From Formosa algae (GTDB taxonomy: Bacteria > Bacteroidota > Bacteroidia > Flavobacteriales > Flavobacteriaceae): a stretch of DNA of 64,000 nt. Of the stretch, positions 1 through 8,615 are shown in pieces. The DNA lies in contig NZ_LMAK01000056.1 of NCBI RefSeq assembly GCF_001439665.1, forward strand, positions 1-64,000. Direction: 5' to 3'. The first letter of the stretch is position 1. Each line of letters opens with the position of its first letter. The translations under genes were made by a program, and so were the position numbers. The notes under the pieces were generated by a model, which saw only the letters and a list, made by a program, of their open reading frames with translations, was not told the DNA's origin and ran no database searches.

Positions 1-734
1 CCCGCCTCTGCCTTGTCAGCCGATACCGTTCCTACGGTATAATCATTATATAATTTATGAGCCTCCTTGGCCCCTTTAAACATATTTATCGTACGCTGTG
101 ATGCTTCTTTAGGAATTAGTGTAATTGGTGTGACCTCATCAGGTTTCCCTTTCCCTATATAGACTAATGGGTCGTTTGGATCTGCTCCTATTACACTTGT
201 GTTTTCAACATACACATAAGGCGGCGCACTATATACATGTGGAACCCCATAATAGTAATCGAACCCTAAATTATTGGGTTCTGGACTTAGAGGTTGTTTC
301 CAATCGTTTTCACCGGTTCCAAAGCCTAAGTGCCATTTCCCTAATGCGGCAGTAGCATAGTCACTATTTTTTAAAACACCGGCAATAGTTAATTGTTCTG
401 TATTAATTATTAAATCTGAAGTTATTGGTGCTGGTCCCCAAATACCATTACCATCATTTGCTCTCAATGGATACTCTCCAGTAAGCAATGCATACCGTGA
501 TGGCGTGCACACAGCAGACGCCGAATGGGCATCGGTAAACCGCTTACCTTCTTCAGCAAGTTTGTCAATATTTGGAGTTTTAACTTTTGTTGCACCATAA
601 CAGCCTAAATCACCATAGCCTAAATCGTCTGCAAATAGAATGATGATATTGGGTTTTTCTTGTACCTGCATGCCAATTACACTACAAGTAAATCCAAGCG
701 CAATAACGATATGTTTAGGTATTCTTTTTATCAT
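1..734 (-). CDS. Sulfatase (S1 family, partial, C-terminus outside window)
   Basis: The reading frame starts at 734 and runs off the left edge of the window, so only about 244 N-terminal residues are visible. A signal peptide (residues 1-22) is followed by the N-terminal sulfatase block: metal-binding DD in FADDLGYGD (about residue 36) and CTPSR at residues 76-80, whose Cys76 is the residue converted to formylglycine in S1 sulfatases. A GKWHLG motif follows. The protein probably removes sulfate esters from algal oligosaccharides in the periplasm. It is the last visible gene of the minus-strand carbohydrate operon, 77 bp after the GH117-like gene. The substrate cannot be read from this portion. 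Confidence 0.93.
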   Translation of the reverse strand, partial: MIKRIPKHIVIALGFTCSVIGMQVQEKPNIIILFADDLGYGDLGCYGATKVKTPNIDKLAEEGKRFTDAHSASAVCTPSRYALLTGEYPLRANDGNGIWGPAPITSDLIINTEQLTIAGVLKNSDYATAALGKWHLGFGTGENDWKQPLSPEPNNLGFDYYYGVPHVYSAPPYVYVENTSVIGADPNDPLVYIGKGKPDEVTPITLIPKEASQRTINMFKGAKEAHKLYNDYTVGTVSADKAEA

Positions 735-811
735 TGTATTTGTGTTCTAAAAAACTTTAATTGATTTAGTAATACTTTAAAATTTTTAAGATTCAAGCAC
801 TTCTATTGGAG

Positions 812-1864
812 TTATAAATCTAGATTGTTAATTTCAAACCGAAGCAAGTGCGCTTCCCCTTTACTTTGTCTCATACAAATTCCCCATCCTGGAATTTCTT
901 TTGCGGCATTATCATTTTCTAAATGTGGACGATACAAACCAGGAGCCATTGGAATACTACTTAGATTTTCAGCTAAAGGTTTAAAATCTAAACCATCTTT
1001 AGCCCAATGAATAGATTTACTTAAAGAAGTAAGCGATGCTACACTTTCATTTTGATTCCATATTAACACCTCATGACCACGCTCTACTAATGGTTTAGCG
1101 TACTTTTGAAAAGGCCCCGCAGGACTATCTGCCATGGCCACCCCCATCTGTGTTTTCTTTGGGCCTTGTTTTCCGTATTCTATACATCGTCCCTTGTAAT
1201 ACAACCATATTTTTCCATCTTTTACCAACATACTGGCATCATCTACGCGATAACTATCAAAATCAGACGACACCTTACTAGGTGCGATTACAATATTATT
1301 TTCAGGTCTTTTAAAAGGTCCATCAGGACTATCAGCAACCGCAACCCCAATAGCTGTAAAATCTGTAGTACTGTTTCCTTCAAAATCCTTATTGGGGTTT
1401 CCTAGAGTAGGCTGCACGCCTGTATAATACATATAATATTTACCTTGATAGACTAAAATATTGGGTGTAAAAACCGAATGGCTATCAAAGTTCCCTGCTT
1501 CTCCTACATCTAAAGCCATGCGTTGTTCTTGCCACGTATGACCTTCGTCTTCGGAAGTAGCATACCAAATGGTACCCCAATACCCCGATCGTACCGGTTT
1601 ATCCATACGCGTGTACCAGATGTAATAGGTATTATTAACCTTTATAATATCACTTGGATCTCTGCGGTTATAAACTGAATCTTGCCCTATACCTTCTATT
1701 TCTGAATAGGAAAAACGGACTGTCTCGGAAGGTATTTCCGTATTACTAACAGCTGCTTCCGACTCGGTTTTCTTGGCTTGTTTATTTCCACAGGCACAGA
1801 ACAACAAGGCTGAAATTGCAATTAGAGGTATATAACCTAAACTTCGTTTTATATTCATTTTCAT
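812..1864 (-). CDS. Glycoside hydrolase, GH117-like five-bladed beta-propeller lipoprotein
   Basis: I choose the start at 1864 (1858 is also possible) because the hydrophobic signal and Cys-rich lipoprotein end (around residues 23-25) follow directly. The longer frame back to 1939 would overlap the upstream gene. The 350-residue protein has the GH43/GH117 clan layout: RRDPSDII with Asp69, repeated YYIWYT and YYMYYT strands, an acidic YRVDDAS motif near 205-211 and YRPHLEN with His314. GH117 enzymes typically release 3,6-anhydro-L-galactose from neoagaro-oligosaccharides and use Asp and His at comparable places. The family call is from motif memory. A GH43-type or other propeller hydrolase remains possible. 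It starts 7 bp after the GH116 gene ends. Confidence 0.72.
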   Translation of the reverse strand: MKMNIKRSLGYIPLIAISALLFCACGNKQAKKTESEAAVSNTEIPSETVRFSYSEIEGIGQDSVYNRRDPSDIIKVNNTYYIWYTRMDKPVRSGYWGTIWYATSEDEGHTWQEQRMALDVGEAGNFDSHSVFTPNILVYQGKYYMYYTGVQPTLGNPNKDFEGNSTTDFTAIGVAVADSPDGPFKRPENNIVIAPSKVSSDFDSYRVDDASMLVKDGKIWLYYKGRCIEYGKQGPKKTQMGVAMADSPAGPFQKYAKPLVERGHEVLIWNQNESVASLTSLSKSIHWAKDGLDFKPLAENLSSIPMAPGLYRPHLENDNAAKEIPGWGICMRQSKGEAHLLRFEINNLDL

Positions 1865-1871
1865 AATTGTC

Positions 1872-4460
1872 TTATAGTTTAATTGAGATCGTTTCTCCTG
1901 ATTGTATCGTTTGTTTTTTAAGCTTTTTAGTCCCCACACCCTTTAGCGTAAATTGCTCTAAACTTAAATCTCCTGAAATCACTTTTAGTACTGCTTCTTT
2001 ATTTTTCACTTCGCAAGTCCCATAACTATAGCCATTACTCCAATAGTACGTTCCAGGTTTAGAGGTGAAGGTCATTGATTTTTCTACTGCTGAATACTGA
2101 AAGCCTGTGGTTGCTAAAATACCTGCCCAAGCCACCATGCTTCTGGCATAGTGATGTCCGGCTTCGGCTTCGTTAAACGGACTCCTTTTTTTACCATCAT
2201 AACGATCTCTAACATTTCGGATACTTAATAGGCCATTTTCCGTTTGTCCTTCCTGCAACATTCCAATGGCTGCAGAATATTCAAAACCTGTCATCACTTC
2301 ACTATAATAAGGAAATGGTTTTTCTGGTCGCTCACCAGGATATGCCGCCATCAATAATGCAGACTCATCCCCTATAGCATAAGACCGGTGAAAATTAGTA
2401 TGAGACGCCATGTTTTCAACATAATTATATTTCATTATCGACTCAAGGGTTTTCTTGATATTATCTTCATTCCCTAAATATCCTAACCCAACGATATGTG
2501 CGAACATTTGTCCCACTAACTGATCGACCAAAACCCCTTTTCCTAATTGAAAATCTGGCGAAGTAAAATCTATGGCATTTTTACTATCTGTAGCTCCTAT
2601 AAGCGATTCAGCCACGTTATCTGCCGACATAGGTGGTTGAATATGTTGCTCGTAATATTCACCATTGAACAAATTAGTGTCCATCCACTCAGAACCGTTT
2701 TTAAATAGGTTTTTACATGTATTGGCGAATGCATTATCTCCTAAATACGTAGCCATTTCTTCTGAAGCTTTCAAGGCACCTAAATACCAAAAGCCCATTT
2801 GCGGATTTGGCCCGAAATATTCCACATCCATGGTATTGTGCTGCGAGCCTTCCATAACGCCATTTTTATCAGCATCCCAACCACCTGGAATCCAACAGAA
2901 TTCTAATGTTTTTTTTACTTTTAGCCAGTGCTTCTTAAGAAATGCATCGTCTCCAGACAATTGCCATTCGCGATAAAACTTCATAATACTTCCCATTTGT
3001 CCGTCGGCTGCAGCTTTACCCCATTTCTGACCCTGATCTAAAGGTAAATACACTCTAAAACTCATTAAACCATCATCGTCTGTGGCATAATTATATTCGA
3101 CATCCCGCATGGTTTTAGCCAAGTCTCCAAATAAAAACGCTGTGGTTTGCTCGTAATTCCAAACATGTGTACACGACCCAAAGCAGGATCCATAATCATC
3201 GAAAATACCTTCCCAGCCTAATAAGTGCCCACTTTTTATTCTGAAGACTAATTGGGTTCTTAAATGTGCTAAATTAAAAAGTGAAGCTTCCTTTATTTCT
3301 TCAGGTATGTCACTTTCAATAAGTGCATTTACAAATGTTTTAGTACTAGTTTCCAATTCACCTAAACGGGGTAAGGTTTTAGAAATCACATCCCATGAAT
3401 CGCTATATTTTGTTGCGTAATAATTTCCAACTGTCGCTTTTATAAGCTCTTGAAAACCGGGTTTATCCCACGTTTGTCTGTTTGGAAAATTCCAACTAAT
3501 TAAAAATTGGAAATTTCTTGACTCGCCAGCCTTTAAAATCGTTTTAACTGCTAAGGATCCCATCGGAGCATTTGCCTTCTCGTTTACACGTGGTTCAAGC
3601 ATTCCATCGGTACTAAAATCGTCCCAAAACTCCAATCTCTTTTTATCCCATCTGCTCGTCATCGGTTGCCAAGCTGTGCGATAGGTTGTTGTCCCTTCAT
3701 TTAAAGACACGAAACTCATGGTTCCCCATTGTTCACTTTCAGGATCTACGCCGTTTGTAGTATAATGAATGCCTTTTACACCATCATCCTCACGATAAGT
3801 GTTTATATTTTTTATTGCTTCTCCCCTTTTCCCATCAAAGCCAATGAAATTCTGAATGCTTCCTGTCAAGGAAATCGTGATGTCCTGATCAATTGTGTTT
3901 TTTACGGTATAATTTAGAATAGCCATAGGAATACTACTATCGTCTATTTTCCCTGGAATTAGCGGATTAAAAGCCCCTACAACCACATCTACTGGTAAGT
4001 CATCATCACTTAAAAACACCTGTCCAAAGGGATAAGCTGTTTTAAATTCAGCATGCCCAAAACGCGGTAAACCATGATTATTGGAAGTTGCTCCCCAAGC
4101 CCCTTCGTAATAGGCTTCGTCTGATGGTCCCTCTAACAAACGTGTCTGTGTTTCACCTTTACGATCTTCAATATAAATGGCAAAAAATGGGCCTTTTTGT
4201 TTTACAGGCCCTCGATTTTCTAGGGTTGGATTAAAACCTTTAGCTGGTCGGTTCATAATTTCCCAATCTTCTAAAGATCCTCTTCCTGTTAAAGAAATGG
4301 TTCCTGTACCAATACCGCCAACGGGCATTTTTATCTTTTGAATATGGTCTTGGTCGTAGGTTTTAAGTACTGGCCAATCCATGCCTTTGGACTGCGCAAA
4401 AGATAAACTGCTAATACCTAATGCGACTAATAATGTAGTTAGCGGTTTAATTGTAGTCAT
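1872..4460 (-). CDS. GH116-family glycoside hydrolase (DUF608 / GBA2-like)
   Basis: This 862-residue secreted protein has a signal peptide (residues 1-22). Its N-terminal beta domain carries the family signature MPVGGIGTGTISLTGRG. The (alpha/alpha)6 catalytic half shows HVWNYEQTTAFLFGD (candidate nucleophile Glu), GVMEGSQHNTMDVEYFGPN (candidate acid/base Asp) and DGQMGSIMKFYREW. GH116 enzymes are retaining beta-glucosidases, beta-xylosidases or glucosylceramidases, so a beta-linked side sugar is the likely target. Length fits the family. It lies 20 bp downstream of the GH95 gene in the same operon. Exact substrate is unknown. Confidence 0.85.
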   Translation of the reverse strand: MTTIKPLTTLLVALGISSLSFAQSKGMDWPVLKTYDQDHIQKIKMPVGGIGTGTISLTGRGSLEDWEIMNRPAKGFNPTLENRGPVKQKGPFFAIYIEDRKGETQTRLLEGPSDEAYYEGAWGATSNNHGLPRFGHAEFKTAYPFGQVFLSDDDLPVDVVVGAFNPLIPGKIDDSSIPMAILNYTVKNTIDQDITISLTGSIQNFIGFDGKRGEAIKNINTYREDDGVKGIHYTTNGVDPESEQWGTMSFVSLNEGTTTYRTAWQPMTSRWDKKRLEFWDDFSTDGMLEPRVNEKANAPMGSLAVKTILKAGESRNFQFLISWNFPNRQTWDKPGFQELIKATVGNYYATKYSDSWDVISKTLPRLGELETSTKTFVNALIESDIPEEIKEASLFNLAHLRTQLVFRIKSGHLLGWEGIFDDYGSCFGSCTHVWNYEQTTAFLFGDLAKTMRDVEYNYATDDDGLMSFRVYLPLDQGQKWGKAAADGQMGSIMKFYREWQLSGDDAFLKKHWLKVKKTLEFCWIPGGWDADKNGVMEGSQHNTMDVEYFGPNPQMGFWYLGALKASEEMATYLGDNAFANTCKNLFKNGSEWMDTNLFNGEYYEQHIQPPMSADNVAESLIGATDSKNAIDFTSPDFQLGKGVLVDQLVGQMFAHIVGLGYLGNEDNIKKTLESIMKYNYVENMASHTNFHRSYAIGDESALLMAAYPGERPEKPFPYYSEVMTGFEYSAAIGMLQEGQTENGLLSIRNVRDRYDGKKRSPFNEAEAGHHYARSMVAWAGILATTGFQYSAVEKSMTFTSKPGTYYWSNGYSYGTCEVKNKEAVLKVISGDLSLEQFTLKGVGTKKLKKQTIQSGETISIKL

Positions 4461-4480
4461 AGTTTGTTTGTATTCTTAGT

Positions 4481-6949
4481 TTAGCTTGTCCAATGCTTCG
4501 TTTCCCCTTTTTTCAAAGTGATAACTTCACTGAGTTTTCCTTCGGAATATATTCTGAAAGCACCATCTGTGGTGGCGTGAATTTCAGCCTTCTTGAGCTT
4601 GCCATGTTCCCAGGCTACATCTACTTCAAATCCGCCACGAGCACGCAATCCTTTTATACTTCCTTTAGACCAAGCTGAAGGTAATGCTGGTAGCAAATGT
4701 AAAATATAAGATGCATCCGCTAAAGCTTCATTCGGAACAACGGGACTAAAATAATTTGGTGTTTTAGGGTCTTGCTGATACGCTACAAACGCTGCGGCGT
4801 CTATTGTTTTCGCCGTATTATCGACACTTCTTAAATGACTTTGCAATAACATCTCGCAAACGCCTGCGACACCACCAAAGTTTCCATCGATTTGAAAGGG
4901 AGGATGAAAATCGAACAGATTAGCATAGGCTCGCTTAGACGTTAAAAACTGATAAAATTGATGGGATTTATCGCCGTTATGAAGCCGTGCCCAAAAATTA
5001 GTTTTCCAAGCGGTACTCCAACCTGTAGAAATATCACCGCGATGTTTCATGGTTACCAGCGCTGCATCTGTTAATTCTGGTGTGGTTAGTGGCGAAAAAT
5101 CACGCCCTGGGTGCAAGGCTATTAAATGTGAAATATGCCGATGCTGATCGGTTGGGCTATCCCAATCTTCTGGCCATTCTTGTACTTGTCCATACTGCCC
5201 AATTTTTTGAGGCGACAATTTCAGAATTATCTGTTGAAGTTTTTTTCTAAAGGCTGCATCTTTATCTAAAACCGTTGCAGCTTCAATACAATCAGTAAAC
5301 AAATTCAAAACCAATTGCTGATCCCAAGCAGCTCCATAGGTCTGCTTATTTAATTTACTAAATTGCTCTGACAAATAGGTGTTTTCTGGAGACCACGTTG
5401 GGTATACTACAAGCGATCCATCTTTCCAAGGAGCTAAAAAGTCAACATAAAATTCGGCTGCACCTTTTAGTATAGGATAAATATCTTCTAAATACGTTTT
5501 ATCTTGATTAAACGCATAATGCTCGAAGAGATTCTGGCATAACCAAGCTCCAGATTGTTGCATGCGTCTACCGTGTTCATTAGGTGCTGTAAACCCAAAA
5601 ACATTTCCGTTAAGCCCGACACTCCACCCATTTTGTACACCATAAGCTTCTTTAGCCACATGTTTACCTGATTCCGCTAGAATTTTCATCCATTCAACAT
5701 AAGGAGAAAAAGAACTAGGTAAGTTTGCGGTTTCGACCATCCAATAATTCATAGCTACATTTATATCGTTATGATAATCGGCATTCCAAGCCGGTTTTAA
5801 ATGGCCATTCCAAAGCCCTTGCAAGTTAGATGGCACAGGAGCTGTGCGAGAACTACTGATTTGAAGGTACCGTGAATAATTAAAATACAGATTTTCTAAT
5901 TCTATACTTGCTCCTTTTTTTATTAACTGATCTGTAGTCAGTCCTGATGGCTTAAAATCCAACTCCAATTGACAACGATCCATGAGTGCCGAAACGTCTT
6001 TTACATGTATTTGTTTCAGATTTTCATAGCCTAGCACTACAGCTTCTTTCATCCTATCTTGTGTATCGGCCATAAAATCTCGCCCTTTAAACGTTGGATA
6101 AATAGGAAGATAATCTGAATAGGCAGTTAGGTATATTTTAACATCTGTAGCGCCTTCAACTTGCAGGGAACCATCTTTATTCTGAATTAATGTTCCATTA
6201 CCAGCATCTACATAAATTAATTGCTGAAAACTGATATTATCTTGCACCATGGCCGCTTCACCAGTCAAAATCACATAATGCCCTTCCGATGTAACCCTAT
6301 GATTTTCATGCAAAGTACTCGTTGAAATTTTCAAATTTAATTTGGCATGCTTCGCGGTATAACGCACTGCAATCACATCGTTTGGATGACTACAAAAATA
6401 TTCGCGTGTAAAATGTCCATTACCTATATTATATTCTACCCTTCCAATTCCTGAGTGAGCATCTAAGGAGCGCATGTAATTTGATACGGAAGTACTGTCA
6501 TGACCTGTGGAAATAAACACATCTGTAAATGGCGCATAATTCCCTAGAGGTTGTGTGGAGCTCAAATATTTGGTAGACATGGCTTCCATACTATCCTCGC
6601 CCGTGCCATAATGACTTTGTTCGTAAGCTTCTCTGACTTTGTCAAAATGCTTGTACCCTTCTAGTTTTACTCCAGATTGCGCTACGGAATCCATCCCACG
6701 TTTGCTATTCATCCAAAATGTAATATCGTTTATCAAAAGGTGTTCTTCATCTATTCCTCCAGAAAACATGGCGCCTAAGCGTCCGTTCCCAAATGGAAGT
6801 GCCTCTTGCATGTACCCGTTTTTCCTATAATTATTTCTTTGCTCCGTTGTGAATTTACTCGAAGGCTTATCATATTTCAATACTATTTGTGCCTTAGTTT
6901 GCAGAGAAACCATGGTTATTAAGATTAGAAATAGAAAAGCTTTATTCAT
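4481..6949 (-). CDS. GH95 alpha-L-fucosidase / alpha-L-galactosidase
   Basis: This 822-residue periplasmic enzyme has a signal peptide ending near LQTKAQ. It shows the full set of GH95 motifs: EALPFGNGRLGAM at the N-terminal domain, DYHNDINVAMNYW (the Asn pair that activates the catalytic water), WSPENTY (general-acid Glu), STGWSTAWKTNFWARL, and HPPFQIDGNFGG near the end of the (alpha/alpha)6 barrel (Asp). GH95 enzymes invert alpha-L-fucosides, and some members act on alpha-L-galactosides. In a sulfated-polysaccharide operon either is plausible. It is 51 bp downstream of the sulfatase gene. Confidence 0.93.
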   Translation of the reverse strand: MNKAFLFLILITMVSLQTKAQIVLKYDKPSSKFTTEQRNNYRKNGYMQEALPFGNGRLGAMFSGGIDEEHLLINDITFWMNSKRGMDSVAQSGVKLEGYKHFDKVREAYEQSHYGTGEDSMEAMSTKYLSSTQPLGNYAPFTDVFISTGHDSTSVSNYMRSLDAHSGIGRVEYNIGNGHFTREYFCSHPNDVIAVRYTAKHAKLNLKISTSTLHENHRVTSEGHYVILTGEAAMVQDNISFQQLIYVDAGNGTLIQNKDGSLQVEGATDVKIYLTAYSDYLPIYPTFKGRDFMADTQDRMKEAVVLGYENLKQIHVKDVSALMDRCQLELDFKPSGLTTDQLIKKGASIELENLYFNYSRYLQISSSRTAPVPSNLQGLWNGHLKPAWNADYHNDINVAMNYWMVETANLPSSFSPYVEWMKILAESGKHVAKEAYGVQNGWSVGLNGNVFGFTAPNEHGRRMQQSGAWLCQNLFEHYAFNQDKTYLEDIYPILKGAAEFYVDFLAPWKDGSLVVYPTWSPENTYLSEQFSKLNKQTYGAAWDQQLVLNLFTDCIEAATVLDKDAAFRKKLQQIILKLSPQKIGQYGQVQEWPEDWDSPTDQHRHISHLIALHPGRDFSPLTTPELTDAALVTMKHRGDISTGWSTAWKTNFWARLHNGDKSHQFYQFLTSKRAYANLFDFHPPFQIDGNFGGVAGVCEMLLQSHLRSVDNTAKTIDAAAFVAYQQDPKTPNYFSPVVPNEALADASYILHLLPALPSAWSKGSIKGLRARGGFEVDVAWEHGKLKKAEIHATTDGAFRIYSEGKLSEVITLKKGETKHWTS

Positions 6950-7000
6950 TTTTGATTTAATTAGTTGGTTTTAGTTTATTGTGGTTTAAATCCGACACCT

Positions 7001-8614
7001 TTAATTTTCGGTTGCTACTGCTGTAGTATCCTTGATTATTTCACTGCCCCACCAATCGGTATTTGGTTGGTAATTTGGACTTAGCATTTGTTTTCTTTTT
7101 GCATCTAATCTGGGCATCAATTTATTTTTATTATCCTCTAAACGCTTGTCCCAAGCCGACTCATCCCAATTTTCATCTAATTCTGCATATTCCGTATCCA
7201 TAGCTTTTAACCAATTCATCAGCTCGGTTTTCATTTCTGAAGCCTTTGTAACTTCTTCCGAAGCTAAATCATATATTTCACCTAAATCGGTATCTAAATT
7301 GTATAATTCGATATGAAGGTCTTCCCAATAATAAATCAGTTTCCAGTTTCCTTTTCTAATGATTGAAACCGGTTCGCCTCCTTGATTTCCATAATGCGGA
7401 TAATGCCAAAACAAGGGCCTTTCGACAATGGTACCCCCTTCTAAAAGTGGTTTTAAACTCACACCATCGGCATGTGCTTTTGGCTGAAGTGGAATATTGG
7501 CTAAATCTAATAGTGTAGGAAACAAATCGACTCCAGAAACAGGAACTTCAATCGTCCTACCACCTTGATGTAACCAAGGCACATATACAAAATAAGGCAC
7601 ACGAATACCACCTTCCCACTGATAACCTTTTCCGCCACGAAGTGACAATTGGTTGGTTGAAAAATTATCTCCCGAAGTCACGCCACCATTATCGGACGTA
7701 AACACCACAATGGTATTTTTATCTAAGCCATTAGCTTTCAAGGTTTGCATAACACTACCAATGGCGCCATCTACCTCTTCGATTAAGCCTGCATATACTG
7801 GATTATCTTGATACATTCTAAATGGCAACTCATGTTCCATTTCAAAACCTTGCTCGGCAATTCCCAAGCTATCGGCCTTGTTTCTATATTTTGTCCACTT
7901 GGCTTTTGTGGTCTGAATTGGAGCATGCACCGCATAAAACGACAAGTAGGCTAAGAAAGTGGTGTCTTTATTTTTTTCTATGAATTTTGAGGTTTCTTTA
8001 GCCAATTTCATGGAAAGTGACATGCCCTTTTCATCTTCATAATCTGTCATGTTTGGGTTATTAAAAGGTGAAAAATAACCTCCCGAATACGGTCCTCCTT
8101 TTTCATATCCCCCTTGGTTAACATCAAATCCATGATTTGTAGGTAAAGATTGTTCCGCTTCACTTCCCAAATGCCATTTTCCAGCAAAAAAAGTAGCGTA
8201 TCCGTTCGCTTTAAACACCTCTGGCAAGGTCACATCATTAGTATCTAAATGATGCTTATATTCTGGTGGCAAGAGTTTAGTATGCCTATTTTTCTTTTTC
8301 CAAGCCAATCCCGACGGTGCGCCATCGAATTGTGTAATACCATGTCTTGCCGTAAACTGTCCGTTTAATAAACTCGCCCGCGACGGACTACACACCGAAC
8401 AGGTGGCGTAACCATTGGTAAATATATTTCCCGAAGTTGCTAAAACATCAATATTTGGCGTTTCATAATAATGGCTTCCCATAACACTTAAATCGGCATA
8501 TCCTAAATCGTCTACCACAATAAAAAGGACATTTGGTTTTATAGGTTCTGGTTTTGTTTTACAGGATTGTAATACCAAAGTAATAAGCGCAAAAACATAT
8601 ATTGATTTGTTCAT
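7001..8614 (-). CDS. Sulfatase (S1 family) lipoprotein
   Basis: I place the start at 8614, where a lipoprotein signal follows (lipobox LVLQSC, Cys18). An open frame extends upstream to 8689 but only inside the preceding gene. The 537-residue protein has the sulfatase metal site FIVVDDLGYADL, the formylglycine motif CSPSR at Cys75, GKWHLGSE, and VVFTSDNGG near residue 310. It probably desulfates oligosaccharides at the outer or periplasmic membrane face so that the neighbouring GH95 and GH97 enzymes can act. The start codon is 1 bp after the GH97 stop, indicating translational coupling. It is clearly distinct from the truncated sulfatase at 1-734. Confidence 0.95.
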   Translation of the reverse strand: MNKSIYVFALITLVLQSCKTKPEPIKPNVLFIVVDDLGYADLSVMGSHYYETPNIDVLATSGNIFTNGYATCSVCSPSRASLLNGQFTARHGITQFDGAPSGLAWKKKNRHTKLLPPEYKHHLDTNDVTLPEVFKANGYATFFAGKWHLGSEAEQSLPTNHGFDVNQGGYEKGGPYSGGYFSPFNNPNMTDYEDEKGMSLSMKLAKETSKFIEKNKDTTFLAYLSFYAVHAPIQTTKAKWTKYRNKADSLGIAEQGFEMEHELPFRMYQDNPVYAGLIEEVDGAIGSVMQTLKANGLDKNTIVVFTSDNGGVTSGDNFSTNQLSLRGGKGYQWEGGIRVPYFVYVPWLHQGGRTIEVPVSGVDLFPTLLDLANIPLQPKAHADGVSLKPLLEGGTIVERPLFWHYPHYGNQGGEPVSIIRKGNWKLIYYWEDLHIELYNLDTDLGEIYDLASEEVTKASEMKTELMNWLKAMDTEYAELDENWDESAWDKRLEDNKNKLMPRLDAKRKQMLSPNYQPNTDWWGSEIIKDTTAVATEN

Positions 8615-8615
8615 G

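Noticed and set aside
1864-1939. N-terminal extension of the GH117-like protein
   Set aside because: It lies inside the end of the GH116 gene, and a complete lipoprotein signal starts at 1864.
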